Of a stretch of DNA of 51,422 bases, positions 1 to 9,416 are shown one piece after another. The DNA comes from CBFGTA01 sp965651595. Lineage in GTDB: Bacteria; Actinomycetota; Actinomycetes; S36-B12; UBA10799. Where the stretch lies: the NCBI GenBank assembly GCA_965651595.1, contig CBFGTA010000001.1:1-51422 (forward strand). The letters are read 5' to 3'. A program made the position numbers and the translations under genes. Position 1 is the first letter of the stretch. Every line of letters begins with the position of its first letter. The notes under the pieces are model-generated. The model was not told the DNA's origin, searched no databases, and saw only the letters and a list, made by a program, of their open reading frames with translations.

Positions 1-1
1 T

Positions 2-1390
2 TTCTACGACCCAGACACCAACCGCTCCGACCTTGCACGTCGCTTCGACTACGTGCGGTCCGGAATGCTCGAAAAGGGGTGGATCACTCCCGCACAGAGC
101 GAGAAGCTGCGTCTGCCCCGGTTCGCGAAATACACGAAGGCCGCGAACTACTACTCGGGTACCAACGGTTACTTGCTCGATGCCGTCGAACGGCAACTGC
201 TCACGATGGGCTACTCCGAAAAGGAACTGGCTGCTGGCGGATTTCGAATCGTTACCACCTTCGATGAAGACGACCAGGCCGCTGCTGTCAACGCTGTTCG
301 CAATTCGGGCCCTCCGGCCGCGCCGGGACTTCGCATGGGCCTAGCGTCTGTTGATGCCCAGACCGGTGAAGTGCTGGCCATGTACGGAGGCCAGGACTAC
401 CTGGAGAGACAACTGTCCGATGCCGATCAGTCGATTGCTCTGGCCGGGTCTACCTTCAAGCCGTTTGCCCTGGCTGCCGCCGCCGAAGCAGGTATCAGCC
501 TCTATTCGACCTGGGACGGCAACTCCCCTCGGACGATCGATGGCTACACCTTGCAAAACGAAGGCAACAGCAGTTACGGGACCATCAACCTGATCCAAGC
601 CTCCGCCAACTCTGTCAACACGGTGTTCGTCGAACTGGGCAATCGAGTCGGCAATGAGAAGGTTCGCGAGGCCGCAATCCGGGCAGGCGTTCCCGAGAAC
701 ACTATGGGACTTGGCGCTGACCCGACCACAGTCCTCGGCACCGCTTCTCCGACTGCCTTAGACATGGCCAGTGCCTATGCCACGTTCGCCAATGGCGGCG
801 TGCGGGCGGAACCGACCAAGATTCTCGAGTTACGCCGCCACGGCAAACTCGAGTACTCCTTCACGCCGACGACTACCCGCGTGTTCTCGACTGAGACGGC
901 CGAGTATGTCAACACCGCTCTGCAGGCGGTCGTGACGAGTGGTTCCGGCCGGGCCGCCACAGCTTTGGGACGTCCCGCGGCTGGCAAGACGGGGACATCT
1001 GACAACAACCGGTCGGCATGGTTCGTGGGCTACACCCCACAGATATCCACGGCAGTCATGATGGCGAAGCAGGACGCCGCGGGCAATTCGATCTCGCTAC
1101 GCGGAACCGGGGGGATGTACTCCGTCTACGGCGGCAGCTACCCGGCAAGCATCTGGACTGCCTACATGATTCCGGTCATGAGCGGCCTACCGTATGAGTC
1201 CTTCACTGGATCCGGGTCGGGGTGGGCTCCCCAGATCCCGGCGACCCCTAGCGAGACACCCAGTGAGTCGCCGAGCCAGACGCCTCGTCCGAGTCGAACG
1301 CCGACTCCTACCCCGACCCCGACACCCACTCCGACGCCCCAGCCCACGGCCCCCACAACGCCGTCGGCAACCGCGCCGCCGACCCCCTAA
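2..1390 (+). CDS. Class A penicillin-binding protein, C-terminal part (partial)
   Basis: The gene enters from the left edge, so only 462 codons are visible and the N-terminus is missing. The visible part ends the glycosyltransferase/linker region and contains a full penicillin-binding transpeptidase domain that cross-links peptidoglycan outside the membrane. The three active-site motifs are present: STFK (nucleophilic Ser, about nt 450-461), SVN (about nt 610-618) and KTGT (about nt 985-996). After the domain comes a tail of about 65 residues rich in Pro, Thr and Ser with a run of TP dipeptides, typical of actinobacterial PonA proteins and probably spanning the wall. It converges on the GT87 gene with only 29 bases between stop codons. 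Mycobacteria have ponA1 in the same position relative to rpsF. The family is sure; ponA is the likely name. Confidence 0.93.
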   Translation, partial: FYDPDTNRSDLARRFDYVRSGMLEKGWITPAQSEKLRLPRFAKYTKAANYYSGTNGYLLDAVERQLLTMGYSEKELAAGGFRIVTTFDEDDQAAAVNAVRNSGPPAAPGLRMGLASVDAQTGEVLAMYGGQDYLERQLSDADQSIALAGSTFKPFALAAAAEAGISLYSTWDGNSPRTIDGYTLQNEGNSSYGTINLIQASANSVNTVFVELGNRVGNEKVREAAIRAGVPENTMGLGADPTTVLGTASPTALDMASAYATFANGGVRAEPTKILELRRHGKLEYSFTPTTTRVFSTETAEYVNTALQAVVTSGSGRAATALGRPAAGKTGTSDNNRSAWFVGYTPQISTAVMMAKQDAAGNSISLRGTGGMYSVYGGSYPASIWTAYMIPVMSGLPYESFTGSGSGWAPQIPATPSETPSESPSQTPRPSRTPTPTPTPTPTPTPQPTAPTTPSATAPPTP

Positions 1391-1419
1391 TGCGTGGGAT
1401 ACCTCGTTAGCGGTGCCGC

Positions 1420-2841
1420 TTAGTCCGATACGGGACCGGCAACTGTGGCACTTCGAGGACCGACCGCGTCCCGCGCTCCGTCGAGGACACCACCGCCTGG
1501 ATCGTCGGCATCGTCAGGCCAGCCGTCGTTGCGAACCGGATCCCCGGAGGGTACGAGAATGTCGCGGATCACCACCGATGCCAGAAAGATCGTGGAGGCC
1601 ACGTGGGCCAAGATTCCCACTGCGTACCACTGCTCCGGCAGTCCTCGATCTGCTTCCAGACCCGCCAGATACAGCCAGATGCTGGCGAAGTAGACGACCT
1701 GCCCAGACTGCCACCACAGGAAATCTCGCCAACGGGGGCGAGCTAAGGCTGCGAGAGGAATCAGCCAGAGGACGAACTGGGGCGAGTACACCTTGTTGGT
1801 GAGGACGAATGCGATCAGAACCAGCAGGGCGACCGACGCGAATCGCGGCCGGCGGGGAGCGCGGAGAATGAGAACCGCCAGCGCGATACACAAAGCACCG
1901 AACAGAGCCAGCGCCACGAAGTTGAGGGTGTCGGGCGCAATTGTCAGGCCGAGGCTCGACAACATCATCCAGACGGAGCCGAAATCCTGCCCGCGGTCCT
2001 GGCTGAATACATAGAAGTGTGACCAACCTTCAAAGTTCGCCACCATGAAAGGCACATTGATGATCAACCACGTAGCCACTGCTATGGCGGCGGTGCGCGC
2101 GAACGCGCGAAGTGCGCCAGCGCGCACACACAAGATGAGAAGCGGGCCGAGGAACAAGATCGGATAGAACTTGGTGGCGATTGCCAGGCCGAGGAAGACT
2201 CCGGCCCACGTGAGTCGACGTCGAGACCAAGCGAGAAAGAACGCAGCTGACAACGCAACGGCCAGTAGGTCCCAGTTGATGGTGGCGGTGAGCCAGAGCG
2301 CAGGTGCAAGAGCCACCATTGCCGCATCCCAGGGACGTCGCCGCACCGTCAAGGCGGTGGCGACGACCGTAACGATCAACGCTGCTAGAAGTCCGAGTAC
2401 GTTCCAGAAGAAGAAGATGCGCGAGGGGTCGGCCGATCCAGCCGGTGTGAGCCAGGCGGCCGCCTGCATGTACAACCCGGTCAACACGGGGTACTCGAGG
2501 TACTCCTGGCCCGGAAGAGGCTCACCCAGGAACGGGAACACGCCAGCTGCGAATCCCCGCAGTTGGTACAGCGGGGAGATGTCCGTGTAGCACATGGTGA
2601 AGTACCGATCCGGCGACGCCCATGACGAGGCAATACACGGCGACTTCTGGATCAACCCGATCACGAAACCGATGCCACTGAGCACCACCAGGATCCGCAG
2701 CGGACTCCACCAGGAGCGCCGCGGTCGAGATCCGGCGGGAACCGGCCCGCCCCACGCTTCGGTCGCTGCCGCGACCACCGGGTCCTCCCGAGACGGGAGC
2801 ACGATGTCCCATTCCGGGTCGGGAGGGCGAGCAGATGTCAC
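1420..2841 (-). CDS. GT87-family polyprenol-phosphate-mannose-type glycosyltransferase (Rv0051-like)
   Basis: Multi-pass membrane protein of 473 residues with about ten hydrophobic segments, resembling the GT-C fold GT87 mannosyltransferases that use polyprenyl-phosphate sugars on the outer face of the membrane. An acidic residue in the first extracytoplasmic loop (YTDISPLY) and the following YLEYPVLTG stretch fit the family catalytic loop. I chose the GTG at 2841 because it overlaps the TGA of the upstream racemase-like gene in a GTGA arrangement; a longer reading frame to 2895 would overlap that gene by far more. It is the third gene of the femX-like/racemase-like/GT87 operon, which implies a cell-envelope role. 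The acceptor glycan cannot be told from sequence. The C-terminal 40 residues are polar and poorly conserved in appearance. Confidence 0.85.
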   Translation of the reverse strand: MTSARPPDPEWDIVLPSREDPVVAAATEAWGGPVPAGSRPRRSWWSPLRILVVLSGIGFVIGLIQKSPCIASSWASPDRYFTMCYTDISPLYQLRGFAAGVFPFLGEPLPGQEYLEYPVLTGLYMQAAAWLTPAGSADPSRIFFFWNVLGLLAALIVTVVATALTVRRRPWDAAMVALAPALWLTATINWDLLAVALSAAFFLAWSRRRLTWAGVFLGLAIATKFYPILFLGPLLILCVRAGALRAFARTAAIAVATWLIINVPFMVANFEGWSHFYVFSQDRGQDFGSVWMMLSSLGLTIAPDTLNFVALALFGALCIALAVLILRAPRRPRFASVALLVLIAFVLTNKVYSPQFVLWLIPLAALARPRWRDFLWWQSGQVVYFASIWLYLAGLEADRGLPEQWYAVGILAHVASTIFLASVVIRDILVPSGDPVRNDGWPDDADDPGGGVLDGARDAVGPRSATVAGPVSD

Positions 2842-4121
2842 GAGGTTAAGCCCTCGAGTCGGTCGAATGCGGCTGTTGTGTGTCGAACGCGGCACTCGAG
2901 CTGATCACCCACTGTGGGAACTCGGTGGCCGCCTCCGACTGCCTGCCGCACGTCGTCGTCGGCAATCCAGATCATCGACACGTGCATGTGGGGGGGTTCG
3001 GCAAACCAGCGCCGCTTGCCATTCCAGGTGAATGGTGACAGTGAGCGGCCGACTGCTTCGAGCGCCCCGGTTCCAGCGGCGACCATGCGTTGGCGCAGCG
3101 ACGCCGCTGGCGTGGGCGCCTCGAGAGCCACTCCATGAGACGTGCCACCTGAAACAACGAGAACTAGCCCCGACTTGGGCGAACGCTTCTGCCGGTAACC
3201 CAGTGACTGTCCGCGAGAAATCTCGTGGACGGCCAACACGGTGCCGGTGGCGTGAAGAGCGCCGGGATCGCCGAGCCACAGCCGAGTTCCGACTCGCAGG
3301 TGGATCGGCACGTCGGGTAGTGCGGTGCGTAACGCGACGAGCTCTTCGTCTGTCAGGTGTGACAGCCAGAGCGCCACAGCATCCCCAGTGAGAGGCACTC
3401 CGGCCTCCTCCATCGCGGCAACGGCACGAATCCAGGTCAGAGACCAGGCCCACGCCTCGCGCACCTTGGGTGTGGCGCCTTGGGCCAGTTGCGGGGCCTG
3501 GTCACTGTCGTGCCACTGCGACTGCATCGTTTCGATGTGCGGCGCGGCCGGTGCGGCGATCGGTAGGTGGACTGCCAGTCCAGCCAAGGCAATGCGGTTG
3601 GAACGCAACGCCTCTCGAACTGCTGCGTCAGCGAGGAGGGCATCCAGGTCGGGCTCGCCGAGTCCGAACCGTCGCATGCTCGTCAGGCCCTCGACCACGA
3701 TGCGGATTGGCCCGTCGGCGCAAATGTCACTGACGGCCAGTGCGTGTAGCGCCTCATTGCTGGCGATGGTGAGGATCACGCGCTGAAATTGGTGCCGTTC
3801 GCGCAGGTAATCCCATACTTCTTGAGAGCCAACGTCGCGCGGGTCCCACGGTTGCATCACGAGCACGTCGCCGTCAAAGGTACGAAGAATCTTGGCCGCC
3901 TCGATAGCGGTTCCCACCGCAATGCGGTCGCTACCGAGGCGGGTGGTCTCGGTAGCCAACCGGGCTAAGCCGAACCCGTACCCGTTGCCTTTCGCGACGG
4001 GAACGATGTCGCCCCCACGCCCCCGCAGTTGCGGAGTCTGAACCGCAGATCTGACTGCGTCACGGACGGCTTCAGTGTGGCCACGCCACTGCTGACCGTC
4101 GACGTGCAGGGTGAACGTCAT
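2838..4121 (-). CDS. Alanine racemase-like PLP protein
   Basis: Protein of 428 residues with an alanine-racemase-like layout: an N-terminal PLP barrel, with the likely PLP lysine at residue 44 in VPVAKGNGYGFG (compare VVKANAYGHG in Alr), and a C-terminal beta domain carrying GQSLGYRQ, where the Tyr may match the catalytic Tyr of the Alr VSYG motif. The ATG at 4121 overlaps the stop of the femX-like gene (ATGA); the reading frame stays open to 4229 but that would run deep into the upstream gene. Its downstream neighbour is coupled by GTGA. Streptomycetes and other actinobacteria keep a divergent racemase-domain gene beside femX, so the pairing is known, although its reaction is not established. 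It could be an amino-acid racemase serving interpeptide-bridge synthesis or a non-catalytic PLP protein. Confidence 0.8.
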   Translation of the reverse strand: MTFTLHVDGQQWRGHTEAVRDAVRSAVQTPQLRGRGGDIVPVAKGNGYGFGLARLATETTRLGSDRIAVGTAIEAAKILRTFDGDVLVMQPWDPRDVGSQEVWDYLRERHQFQRVILTIASNEALHALAVSDICADGPIRIVVEGLTSMRRFGLGEPDLDALLADAAVREALRSNRIALAGLAVHLPIAAPAAPHIETMQSQWHDSDQAPQLAQGATPKVREAWAWSLTWIRAVAAMEEAGVPLTGDAVALWLSHLTDEELVALRTALPDVPIHLRVGTRLWLGDPGALHATGTVLAVHEISRGQSLGYRQKRSPKSGLVLVVSGGTSHGVALEAPTPAASLRQRMVAAGTGALEAVGRSLSPFTWNGKRRWFAEPPHMHVSMIWIADDDVRQAVGGGHRVPTVGDQLECRVRHTTAAFDRLEGLTS

Positions 4122-5305
4122 GCCGCTGCCTCTCGGCCCGCAGGTCGAGACTTCCGCCGCATCAGTTCGTTGCGTCGGAGGTACAGGTCGAAGGCCCGCG
4201 CGATCGCTGGACGCAACGGATAGTCCCACTCGCCGACGTACTCCTGGGCGTAGCCACCGGTACCGAGCTTGAACCGAATGAGCCCGAAAAGCGGATCTTC
4301 GGGATCGAGAGTGTCGCTAATGCCACGCATGTCGTATATCCGGCATCCGGCACTGAGGCTGTCGCGCATCATGGCCCACTGAATCGCGTTCGACGGCCGG
4401 GCCTCGCGACCCACTGCCGACGAGGCGCCGTATGAGTACCAGGCGTGATCTCCCACCCGGACCATTGTGGTGGCAGCGACCGGTTCGCCGCCGAAGCGGG
4501 CGATGTACAGCCGCAAGCGTCCTGGATCTTCGCTGGTCATGGCGTCCCACATGCGTCGGAAGTACTCTTCACCGCGGGGAATGAAATTATCGCGGTCAGC
4601 AGTCTCGACGTAGAGTCGGTGGAATTCCGGGAGGTCTTCGCGGGTTCCGACAGTGACCTCGACGCCCATCTTTTCGGCCTTACGCACATTGCGGCGCCAC
4701 AGTTGGTTGAACCCGCTGAACAGTTCAGCCTCAGTTCGGTCCGCGAGAGGAATCTGGAACACGTAACGAGGCTGAACATCGCCGAATCCGGCCCCTTCGG
4801 AGGCCCGCTGAACCCAGCCCATTCCGCGAAGAGTCTCTCGCACCCGCAGACCTGCGTCGGAGATGTCGGATGGCTCGACGTCACCGAGTCGGGTCACCGT
4901 TCCGGAGTCAGACGCGGCGATCGCTGCCTTGAGAGTGGGCGAATCCCAAGAACGCACGGCCACCGGCGGACCAATCTTGACTTGAAAACTTCCCGTCGAC
5001 TTCAGATAGCGCAGCAGCGGATCTAACCACTCCACTAACGTGAAATCGTTGTCGTCCCCAGTCCAATCGATGGTCGGTCCCTCCGGAACGTAGGCCAAAG
5101 TTCGCCTCAACCCGGGAATTGCTCGGGTGAGGACGAGGGCCGCTCCGACCAGAGTGGGGCCAGCGAACCAGCCCACACTGCGGTGGCCCCATTCGGCCTT
5201 GACTCGCGCCCACGACGGCAACTGAAGGAAGGAAGCCGACGGGATGGAGTCCACATATCCGAGATGCATCGACGCATCGATCGGACGGACTTGCAGTTCT
5301 CGCAC
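4118..5305 (-). CDS. femX: FemAB/FemX-family aminoacyltransferase (peptidoglycan interpeptide bridge)
   Basis: Cytoplasmic enzyme of about 395 residues of the FemABX family, which transfers an amino acid from aminoacyl-tRNA to the lipid II stem peptide. Recognisable are the N-terminal HLGYVDSIPSASFLQ block, the FNQLWRRNVRKAEKMGVEV segment, and the C-terminal GNAT-like half containing RLYIARFGGEPVAAT and YSYGASS. The open frame continues to 5788 across the next gene, so the start must be internal. I prefer the GTG at 5305 because related proteins begin about 12 residues before HLxYxxSxPSAS; the ATG at 5269 is the alternative, and neither has a strong ribosome-binding site. It is the first gene of a three-gene overlapping operon. 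Streptomyces coelicolor SCO3904 (femX) is a known relative in the same neighbourhood. Confidence 0.87.
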   Translation of the reverse strand: MRELQVRPIDASMHLGYVDSIPSASFLQLPSWARVKAEWGHRSVGWFAGPTLVGAALVLTRAIPGLRRTLAYVPEGPTIDWTGDDNDFTLVEWLDPLLRYLKSTGSFQVKIGPPVAVRSWDSPTLKAAIAASDSGTVTRLGDVEPSDISDAGLRVRETLRGMGWVQRASEGAGFGDVQPRYVFQIPLADRTEAELFSGFNQLWRRNVRKAEKMGVEVTVGTREDLPEFHRLYVETADRDNFIPRGEEYFRRMWDAMTSEDPGRLRLYIARFGGEPVAATTMVRVGDHAWYSYGASSAVGREARPSNAIQWAMMRDSLSAGCRIYDMRGISDTLDPEDPLFGLIRFKLGTGGYAQEYVGEWDYPLRPAIARAFDLYLRRNELMRRKSRPAGREAAA

Positions 5306-5467
5306 GCAGACCAGCCTACGGTTTGTGCCCGTCTGCGGTACGTTCAGACCCGCCGCGGCGGTACGGCAGTGGTCAACTGTTCGGCCATCAGACGGGTCGG
5401 GCGTGCACCGACGCGGCACGGCTAGGCTGGATCCTGATTTCGGTGTTGTCGAGCGAGAGGGATCGTC

Positions 5468-6250
5468 ATGTCGCAGGTACGGGTCGGAGGACACGTTGAC
5501 CGGGACGACCCGGCGGCCGGGGCCGCCGCCATCGGAGCCGATTGCGTGCAAATATTCCTGTCGGATCCCCAGTCGTGGAAGAAGCCCGACCTGGGCGCCG
5601 ATGCGGTGGCGGTCTTGTCCGACTCCCTCCAGAACGCCGACGTCGACCTGTACATTCACGCCCCGTACGTCATCAACGTTGCCACCATGAACAATCGGAT
5701 CCGCATTCCGAGCCGCAAGCTGCTGCAGCAACACGTCAACCTGGCTGCCCAAGTCGGTGCCCGTGGCGTCGTGGTTCATGGCGGCCACGTCTCACAAGGA
5801 GACGACCCCGGAGTCGGATTCGACAACTGGCGCAAAGCCGTCGACCAACTCGACTTTGCCTGCCCGGTCTTCATCGAAAACACCGCCGGTGGCAACTTCG
5901 CCATGGCTCGGCGGCTCGAAGCACTCGAGCGGCTATGGGACTCAGTGGGCCACTCTGAGATCGGATTCTGCCTGGACACTTGCCATGCCTGGGCCGGTGG
6001 GATCGGGGTACCGGAAGTGGTCGAGCAGGTGCGAGCGATCACGGGCCGAATCGACTTGGTCCATGCCAACGATTCCGAAGGCGACTTCGATTCCGGCCGT
6101 GATCGGCACCGGAACTTTGGTGAGGGCACCCTCGGTGAATATCGAATCTTGGAGTGCATTGCGGCTGCCGCTGCACCCGTCATTTGCGAAACCCCAGCTC
6201 CAGGCATTGCTGGAGACATTGCCGCCATCCGGGAGCACTTGGGCCAGTAG
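5468..6250 (+). CDS. nfo: Deoxyribonuclease IV / AP endonuclease IV
   Basis: Protein of 260 residues of the endonuclease IV family, a TIM-barrel enzyme with a zinc cluster that cuts DNA 5' of abasic sites in base-excision repair. Metal-ligand and active-site blocks are all present in the right order: YIHAPYVIN, VVVHGGHV, FIENTAGG, GFCLDTCHAW, LVHANDSEG and DRHRNFGEG. Length is slightly below the usual 270-290 because the N-terminus is short (MSQVRVGGHVD). The ATG at 5468 follows GAGAGGG at a suitable distance. It is divergent from the femX-like gene across a 162-base spacer and is followed by a hairpin at 6353-6384 before the MFS gene, so it is probably transcribed alone. Confidence 0.93.
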   Translation: MSQVRVGGHVDRDDPAAGAAAIGADCVQIFLSDPQSWKKPDLGADAVAVLSDSLQNADVDLYIHAPYVINVATMNNRIRIPSRKLLQQHVNLAAQVGARGVVVHGGHVSQGDDPGVGFDNWRKAVDQLDFACPVFIENTAGGNFAMARRLEALERLWDSVGHSEIGFCLDTCHAWAGGIGVPEVVEQVRAITGRIDLVHANDSEGDFDSGRDRHRNFGEGTLGEYRILECIAAAAAPVICETPAPGIAGDIAAIREHLGQ

Positions 6251-6352
6251 TCACCAGCGCTGCACGTATCCGGGTTTCCGGAGGATCTGGGATCTGGGTC
6301 GGCGGCTCGGTTCTGGTCCGCGGCCGTGTGGCCGTCTTGTCCGCGTTCGTCG

Positions 6353-6384
6353 GCGATCGACGCGCCTCAGCGTCTGTTGATCGC
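6353..6384 (+). terminator. Hairpin between nfo and the MFS exporter gene
   Basis: Two-part stem: GCGATC (6353-6358) pairs with GATCGC (6379-6384), and GACGC (6359-6363) pairs with GCGTC (6370-6374), with a 6-base loop and a 4-base bulge. There is no U-tract. It lies about 100 bases after the nfo stop codon and 43 bases before the next start codon. It could end nfo transcription or sit in the leader of the exporter mRNA. Confidence 0.3.
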
Positions 6385-6426
6385 TAGCGTTGCCCTCACC
6401 GCCGACCACGAATAGAGGAATGGGCC

Positions 6427-8097
6427 GTGAGTACGACGACTGAGAACAACCCGTTGACTGGCAAGGCCAAGTATCTGGCGTTAGCAGCCATGATGTTTGC
6501 CACGTCGATGATGTTCATCGACATGACGATCGTCTCCTTGGCAGCCCCTGACATTGAAAAAGACCTCGGCATTTCCGACCAGGCCGTTCAGTGGGTGATC
6601 AACGGATACCTGCTCGCCCTCGCCGCCACGTTCGCCTTCTGGGGCCGAGTCGCCGACGTGGTGGGCCCCAAGCGGATGGTGCTCATCGGTGTCGTCGTAT
6701 TCGCCGTGTCGTCAGCGATGTGCGGATTCACGCCAGCTGGTGCGTTCGCTGATGCATGGATCATTGGCTTCCGAGTTACCCAAGGCCTCGGTGCGGCGAT
6801 GATGTTCCCGGCCGCGCTCGCGGTCGTCGTGTCCGTGTTCGCGGTGGCCGAACGCGGCAGGGCCCTGGCTTTGTTTTTCGCCATTACTGGCGGTCTGACC
6901 GCGGTTGGGCCGATCGCTGGAGGTTACCTGACAGAGATTTCGTGGCGAACGATTTTCTGGATCAACATTCCGATCGCGATTGTGGCGCTTATCTTGACGG
7001 CGCGAATTGCCAATCCGCAGGCCCCGCGCAAGGAACCGATCGACTGGGCTGGCGCCGTGTTAGTGACGATCGGAATGGGCCTGTCGGTGCTCGGGTTCCA
7101 GAACGCGAGCACCTGGGGCTGGACGAGTGTAGCCACGCTCGGATGCATCATCGTGGGCATTGTCTTCATTGTCGGGTTCATCTTCTTCGAACGCGGTCGG
7201 GAGTACCCGCTCATCCGGATCACGATCTTCCGTGACCGGGCGTTCTTTGCCGACAACTTCGTGTTGTTCTTCTCGATGATGACCTTTGTCCCGATCTTCT
7301 TCTTCATGAGTCTCTACGCCCAGGTCGTACTGGGAGAATCGACCTCTGCCGCTGGCCTGTCGCTGATGTGGTACTTCCTCGGATTTGTGATTGCCGCCCA
7401 GGTCGGTGGGCAGCTGATCGACCAGATCGGCTCCAAGATTCCGATGTTGCTCGGCAGCCTAGTGGCGGCTGTTGGCTACGCCGGTTGGGCCGTTCAAGTA
7501 ACGGCCCTGTCAGCGAGCGCCATCGTCCCGTGGACGATCGTGGCCGGAGCGGGAATCGGCCTATTGCTCGGACCAGCCTCGACCGACGCCGTGAACCGCG
7601 CCATCAACGCCTCATACGGCGAAGTCACCGGCATCACGCAGACCCTGCGCAACTATGGGTCGGCAGTCGGAATGGCCATTCTGGGCACGCTGATGCTCAC
7701 TACCGTTTCATCAAAACTGACCACTTCACTCGTTGGGTTCGGAGTGCCAGCGGACCAGGCCGACTCGATAGTTGCTTCTATCTCCAGCCACACCTCGTCC
7801 GGCGGCGGAACGGCCGATCCAGCGACCAGCCGGATCCCCGAGGCGATGAGGGATCAGGTGCTCTCGGCCATGAAGATGGACTTTGCGCTAGCGATTCGCG
7901 CAGTCTTGATTGGCATGGTGGTCATGATGGTCGTATCAGCCGTGGTTGCCTTGATCCATCCCGGTGGCAAGGTGGAAGTGGCCGGAACCCCCGCGCCAGA
8001 CGGTGATCAGCCCAGTGCCGGTAAGCAACTCCTCAAGCGGCTTGTCATCTTCGCTGTGGTCTTTGCGGCTATCTACATCGTGATTTCTCTGCTGTAA
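6427..8097 (+). CDS. MFS drug:H+ antiporter, DHA2 family (14 membrane segments)
   Basis: Membrane protein of 556 residues with a pattern of about 14 hydrophobic segments, as in the EmrB/QacA type of proton-driven multidrug exporters. Family landmarks include DMTIVSLAAPDIEKDL in segment 1, the loop-2/3 motif GRVADVVGPKRM, and motif C (GPIAGGYLTEISWR) in segment 5. A periplasmic loop of about 60 residues near residues 440-480 precedes the last segments. Translation starts at GTG 6427 behind GAGGAATG. It stands alone on the plus strand, convergent with two further MFS genes whose stops lie 90 bases away. The substrate cannot be predicted. Confidence 0.88.
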   Translation: MSTTTENNPLTGKAKYLALAAMMFATSMMFIDMTIVSLAAPDIEKDLGISDQAVQWVINGYLLALAATFAFWGRVADVVGPKRMVLIGVVVFAVSSAMCGFTPAGAFADAWIIGFRVTQGLGAAMMFPAALAVVVSVFAVAERGRALALFFAITGGLTAVGPIAGGYLTEISWRTIFWINIPIAIVALILTARIANPQAPRKEPIDWAGAVLVTIGMGLSVLGFQNASTWGWTSVATLGCIIVGIVFIVGFIFFERGREYPLIRITIFRDRAFFADNFVLFFSMMTFVPIFFFMSLYAQVVLGESTSAAGLSLMWYFLGFVIAAQVGGQLIDQIGSKIPMLLGSLVAAVGYAGWAVQVTALSASAIVPWTIVAGAGIGLLLGPASTDAVNRAINASYGEVTGITQTLRNYGSAVGMAILGTLMLTTVSSKLTTSLVGFGVPADQADSIVASISSHTSSGGGTADPATSRIPEAMRDQVLSAMKMDFALAIRAVLIGMVVMMVVSAVVALIHPGGKVEVAGTPAPDGDQPSAGKQLLKRLVIFAVVFAAIYIVISLL

Positions 8098-8186
8098 CAA
8101 CCGAACGTCCACGGCAGCTCCGAGAAGCCGCCGATCGAAGGGGCTAACCAGCGTGGGCGGGTTGCTGCCCGTTGTGCCCGAAGGCC

Positions 8187-9416
8187 CTACGTCGCCAGGT
8201 CGTTGGCGGGGGCGAGCGCACCCCGGTGGCGCCGACTGATGATGGCGAAGATGGGTACTGTGATCAAGATGAGGGCCACCGCAACGCCGGTCAGGCGCAC
8301 CCAGTTGTCATCTGGACCGGCGGCAGCAGCCGCCAGATTGGGAGCGATGAATCCCGCTATCAAGCCTGCCCCGGCAACCAGTGCCGGTAGGCGGCCGGAC
8401 GTGTCGAGGCGTGCGGCCGTTCCATAGAACACCGGGGTCATGGCGTAATACGCCAAGTTCAACAGCTGCATGCCCACCACGAACCAGGCGCCAGTGACGG
8501 CCAGTCCGACCGCAGCGTTGCCGACGGCCAGCGCTATGACGAACAACGGCAGTGCTCTGAGTCGTCGAGCGGATGAACCGGTGAACCCGGTGAAGAAGGC
8601 ACCCAGCAGGCCAGTGACTTGGGTCAGCCCCAAGACGAGGCCAGCTTGGGAAGCGCTGAGACCGGTGGCAATCCCGATGTTCTCCGCGAACGTCCAGATC
8701 GCGAAGTTGCCGACGTTGACGCACAAGATGGCCCCGAGAAATACGAGTCCGTGAATTCTGACGGGTGTGGGGGCGGTCGAGGGCACGGTTGCTTGGCGTC
8801 GGTCCCCTGTTGTCACGCACGATTCGGTGAGCGCGAGGCGAGCGGGAGACATGAGCAGCACAGCCACTGTGGCTAGCGCTGCTGCAGTGGCGGCAACCGC
8901 GAAGGGTGCCGCCGCAGCAGGAAGCGGTAGTTTGTCGTCGACCTGCGGAACGATGGCGATGAGAGTAGACCCGATGATGACGGTCGCTATCGTGGCGGCC
9001 GCGAACGCTCGAACTGGCTGTCGGGCTGTGGCGAGTGAGGCGTTGCCGGCGGCCGAGGCAGCCCCCGACGCTAGCCCAATGACGACGAGAATCACGGCCA
9101 GAGCTGAAGTGGCGTGGGTGGTGCTGGCAACCGCCCATCCGATCACCGCGATCGTCGCCCCCCCGATGCCCCACCACAGCCGCGGCACTCGCGAAATGAT
9201 GAGAGCTGATCCGATCACTCCGATCGCGAGACCTCCCTGGTTAGCGCTGATGAGGGCGCCGACCGTGCTGGTGGCTAGACCACGATCGGCCGACAGGCTG
9301 TGGGAGAGCAGGGGCGCGAAAAAGGTGGGAATGAGGCTGACGAGAAGGAGGCCGACGCATCCGGCGACAAGCCAACGGTCGCCAGCCAGCCCCGCTTCGG
9401 AGTCTGTTCGGCTCAC
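8187..9416 (-). CDS. MFS transporter, 12 membrane segments
   Basis: Hydrophobic protein of 409 residues with about 12 predicted membrane segments arranged as two six-segment halves, separated by a hydrophilic stretch around residues 200-225. It reads as a small major facilitator, perhaps of the sugar/cyanate/drug porter kind; the usual loop-2/3 signature is degenerate, so the subfamily is uncertain. The GTG at 9416 overlaps the TGA of the DHA2-type exporter upstream (GTGA), so the two transporters are translationally coupled and presumably made together. No transcriptional regulator is adjacent. Confidence 0.78.
   Translation of the reverse strand: MSRTDSEAGLAGDRWLVAGCVGLLLVSLIPTFFAPLLSHSLSADRGLATSTVGALISANQGGLAIGVIGSALIISRVPRLWWGIGGATIAVIGWAVASTTHATSALAVILVVIGLASGAASAAGNASLATARQPVRAFAAATIATVIIGSTLIAIVPQVDDKLPLPAAAAPFAVAATAAALATVAVLLMSPARLALTESCVTTGDRRQATVPSTAPTPVRIHGLVFLGAILCVNVGNFAIWTFAENIGIATGLSASQAGLVLGLTQVTGLLGAFFTGFTGSSARRLRALPLFVIALAVGNAAVGLAVTGAWFVVGMQLLNLAYYAMTPVFYGTAARLDTSGRLPALVAGAGLIAGFIAPNLAAAAAGPDDNWVRLTGVAVALILITVPIFAIISRRHRGALAPANDLAT

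Noticed and set aside
1300..1345. Short tandem repeat in the penicillin-binding protein tail
   Set aside because: It only encodes the alternating Thr-Pro run of the wall-spanning tail, which is usual for this family.
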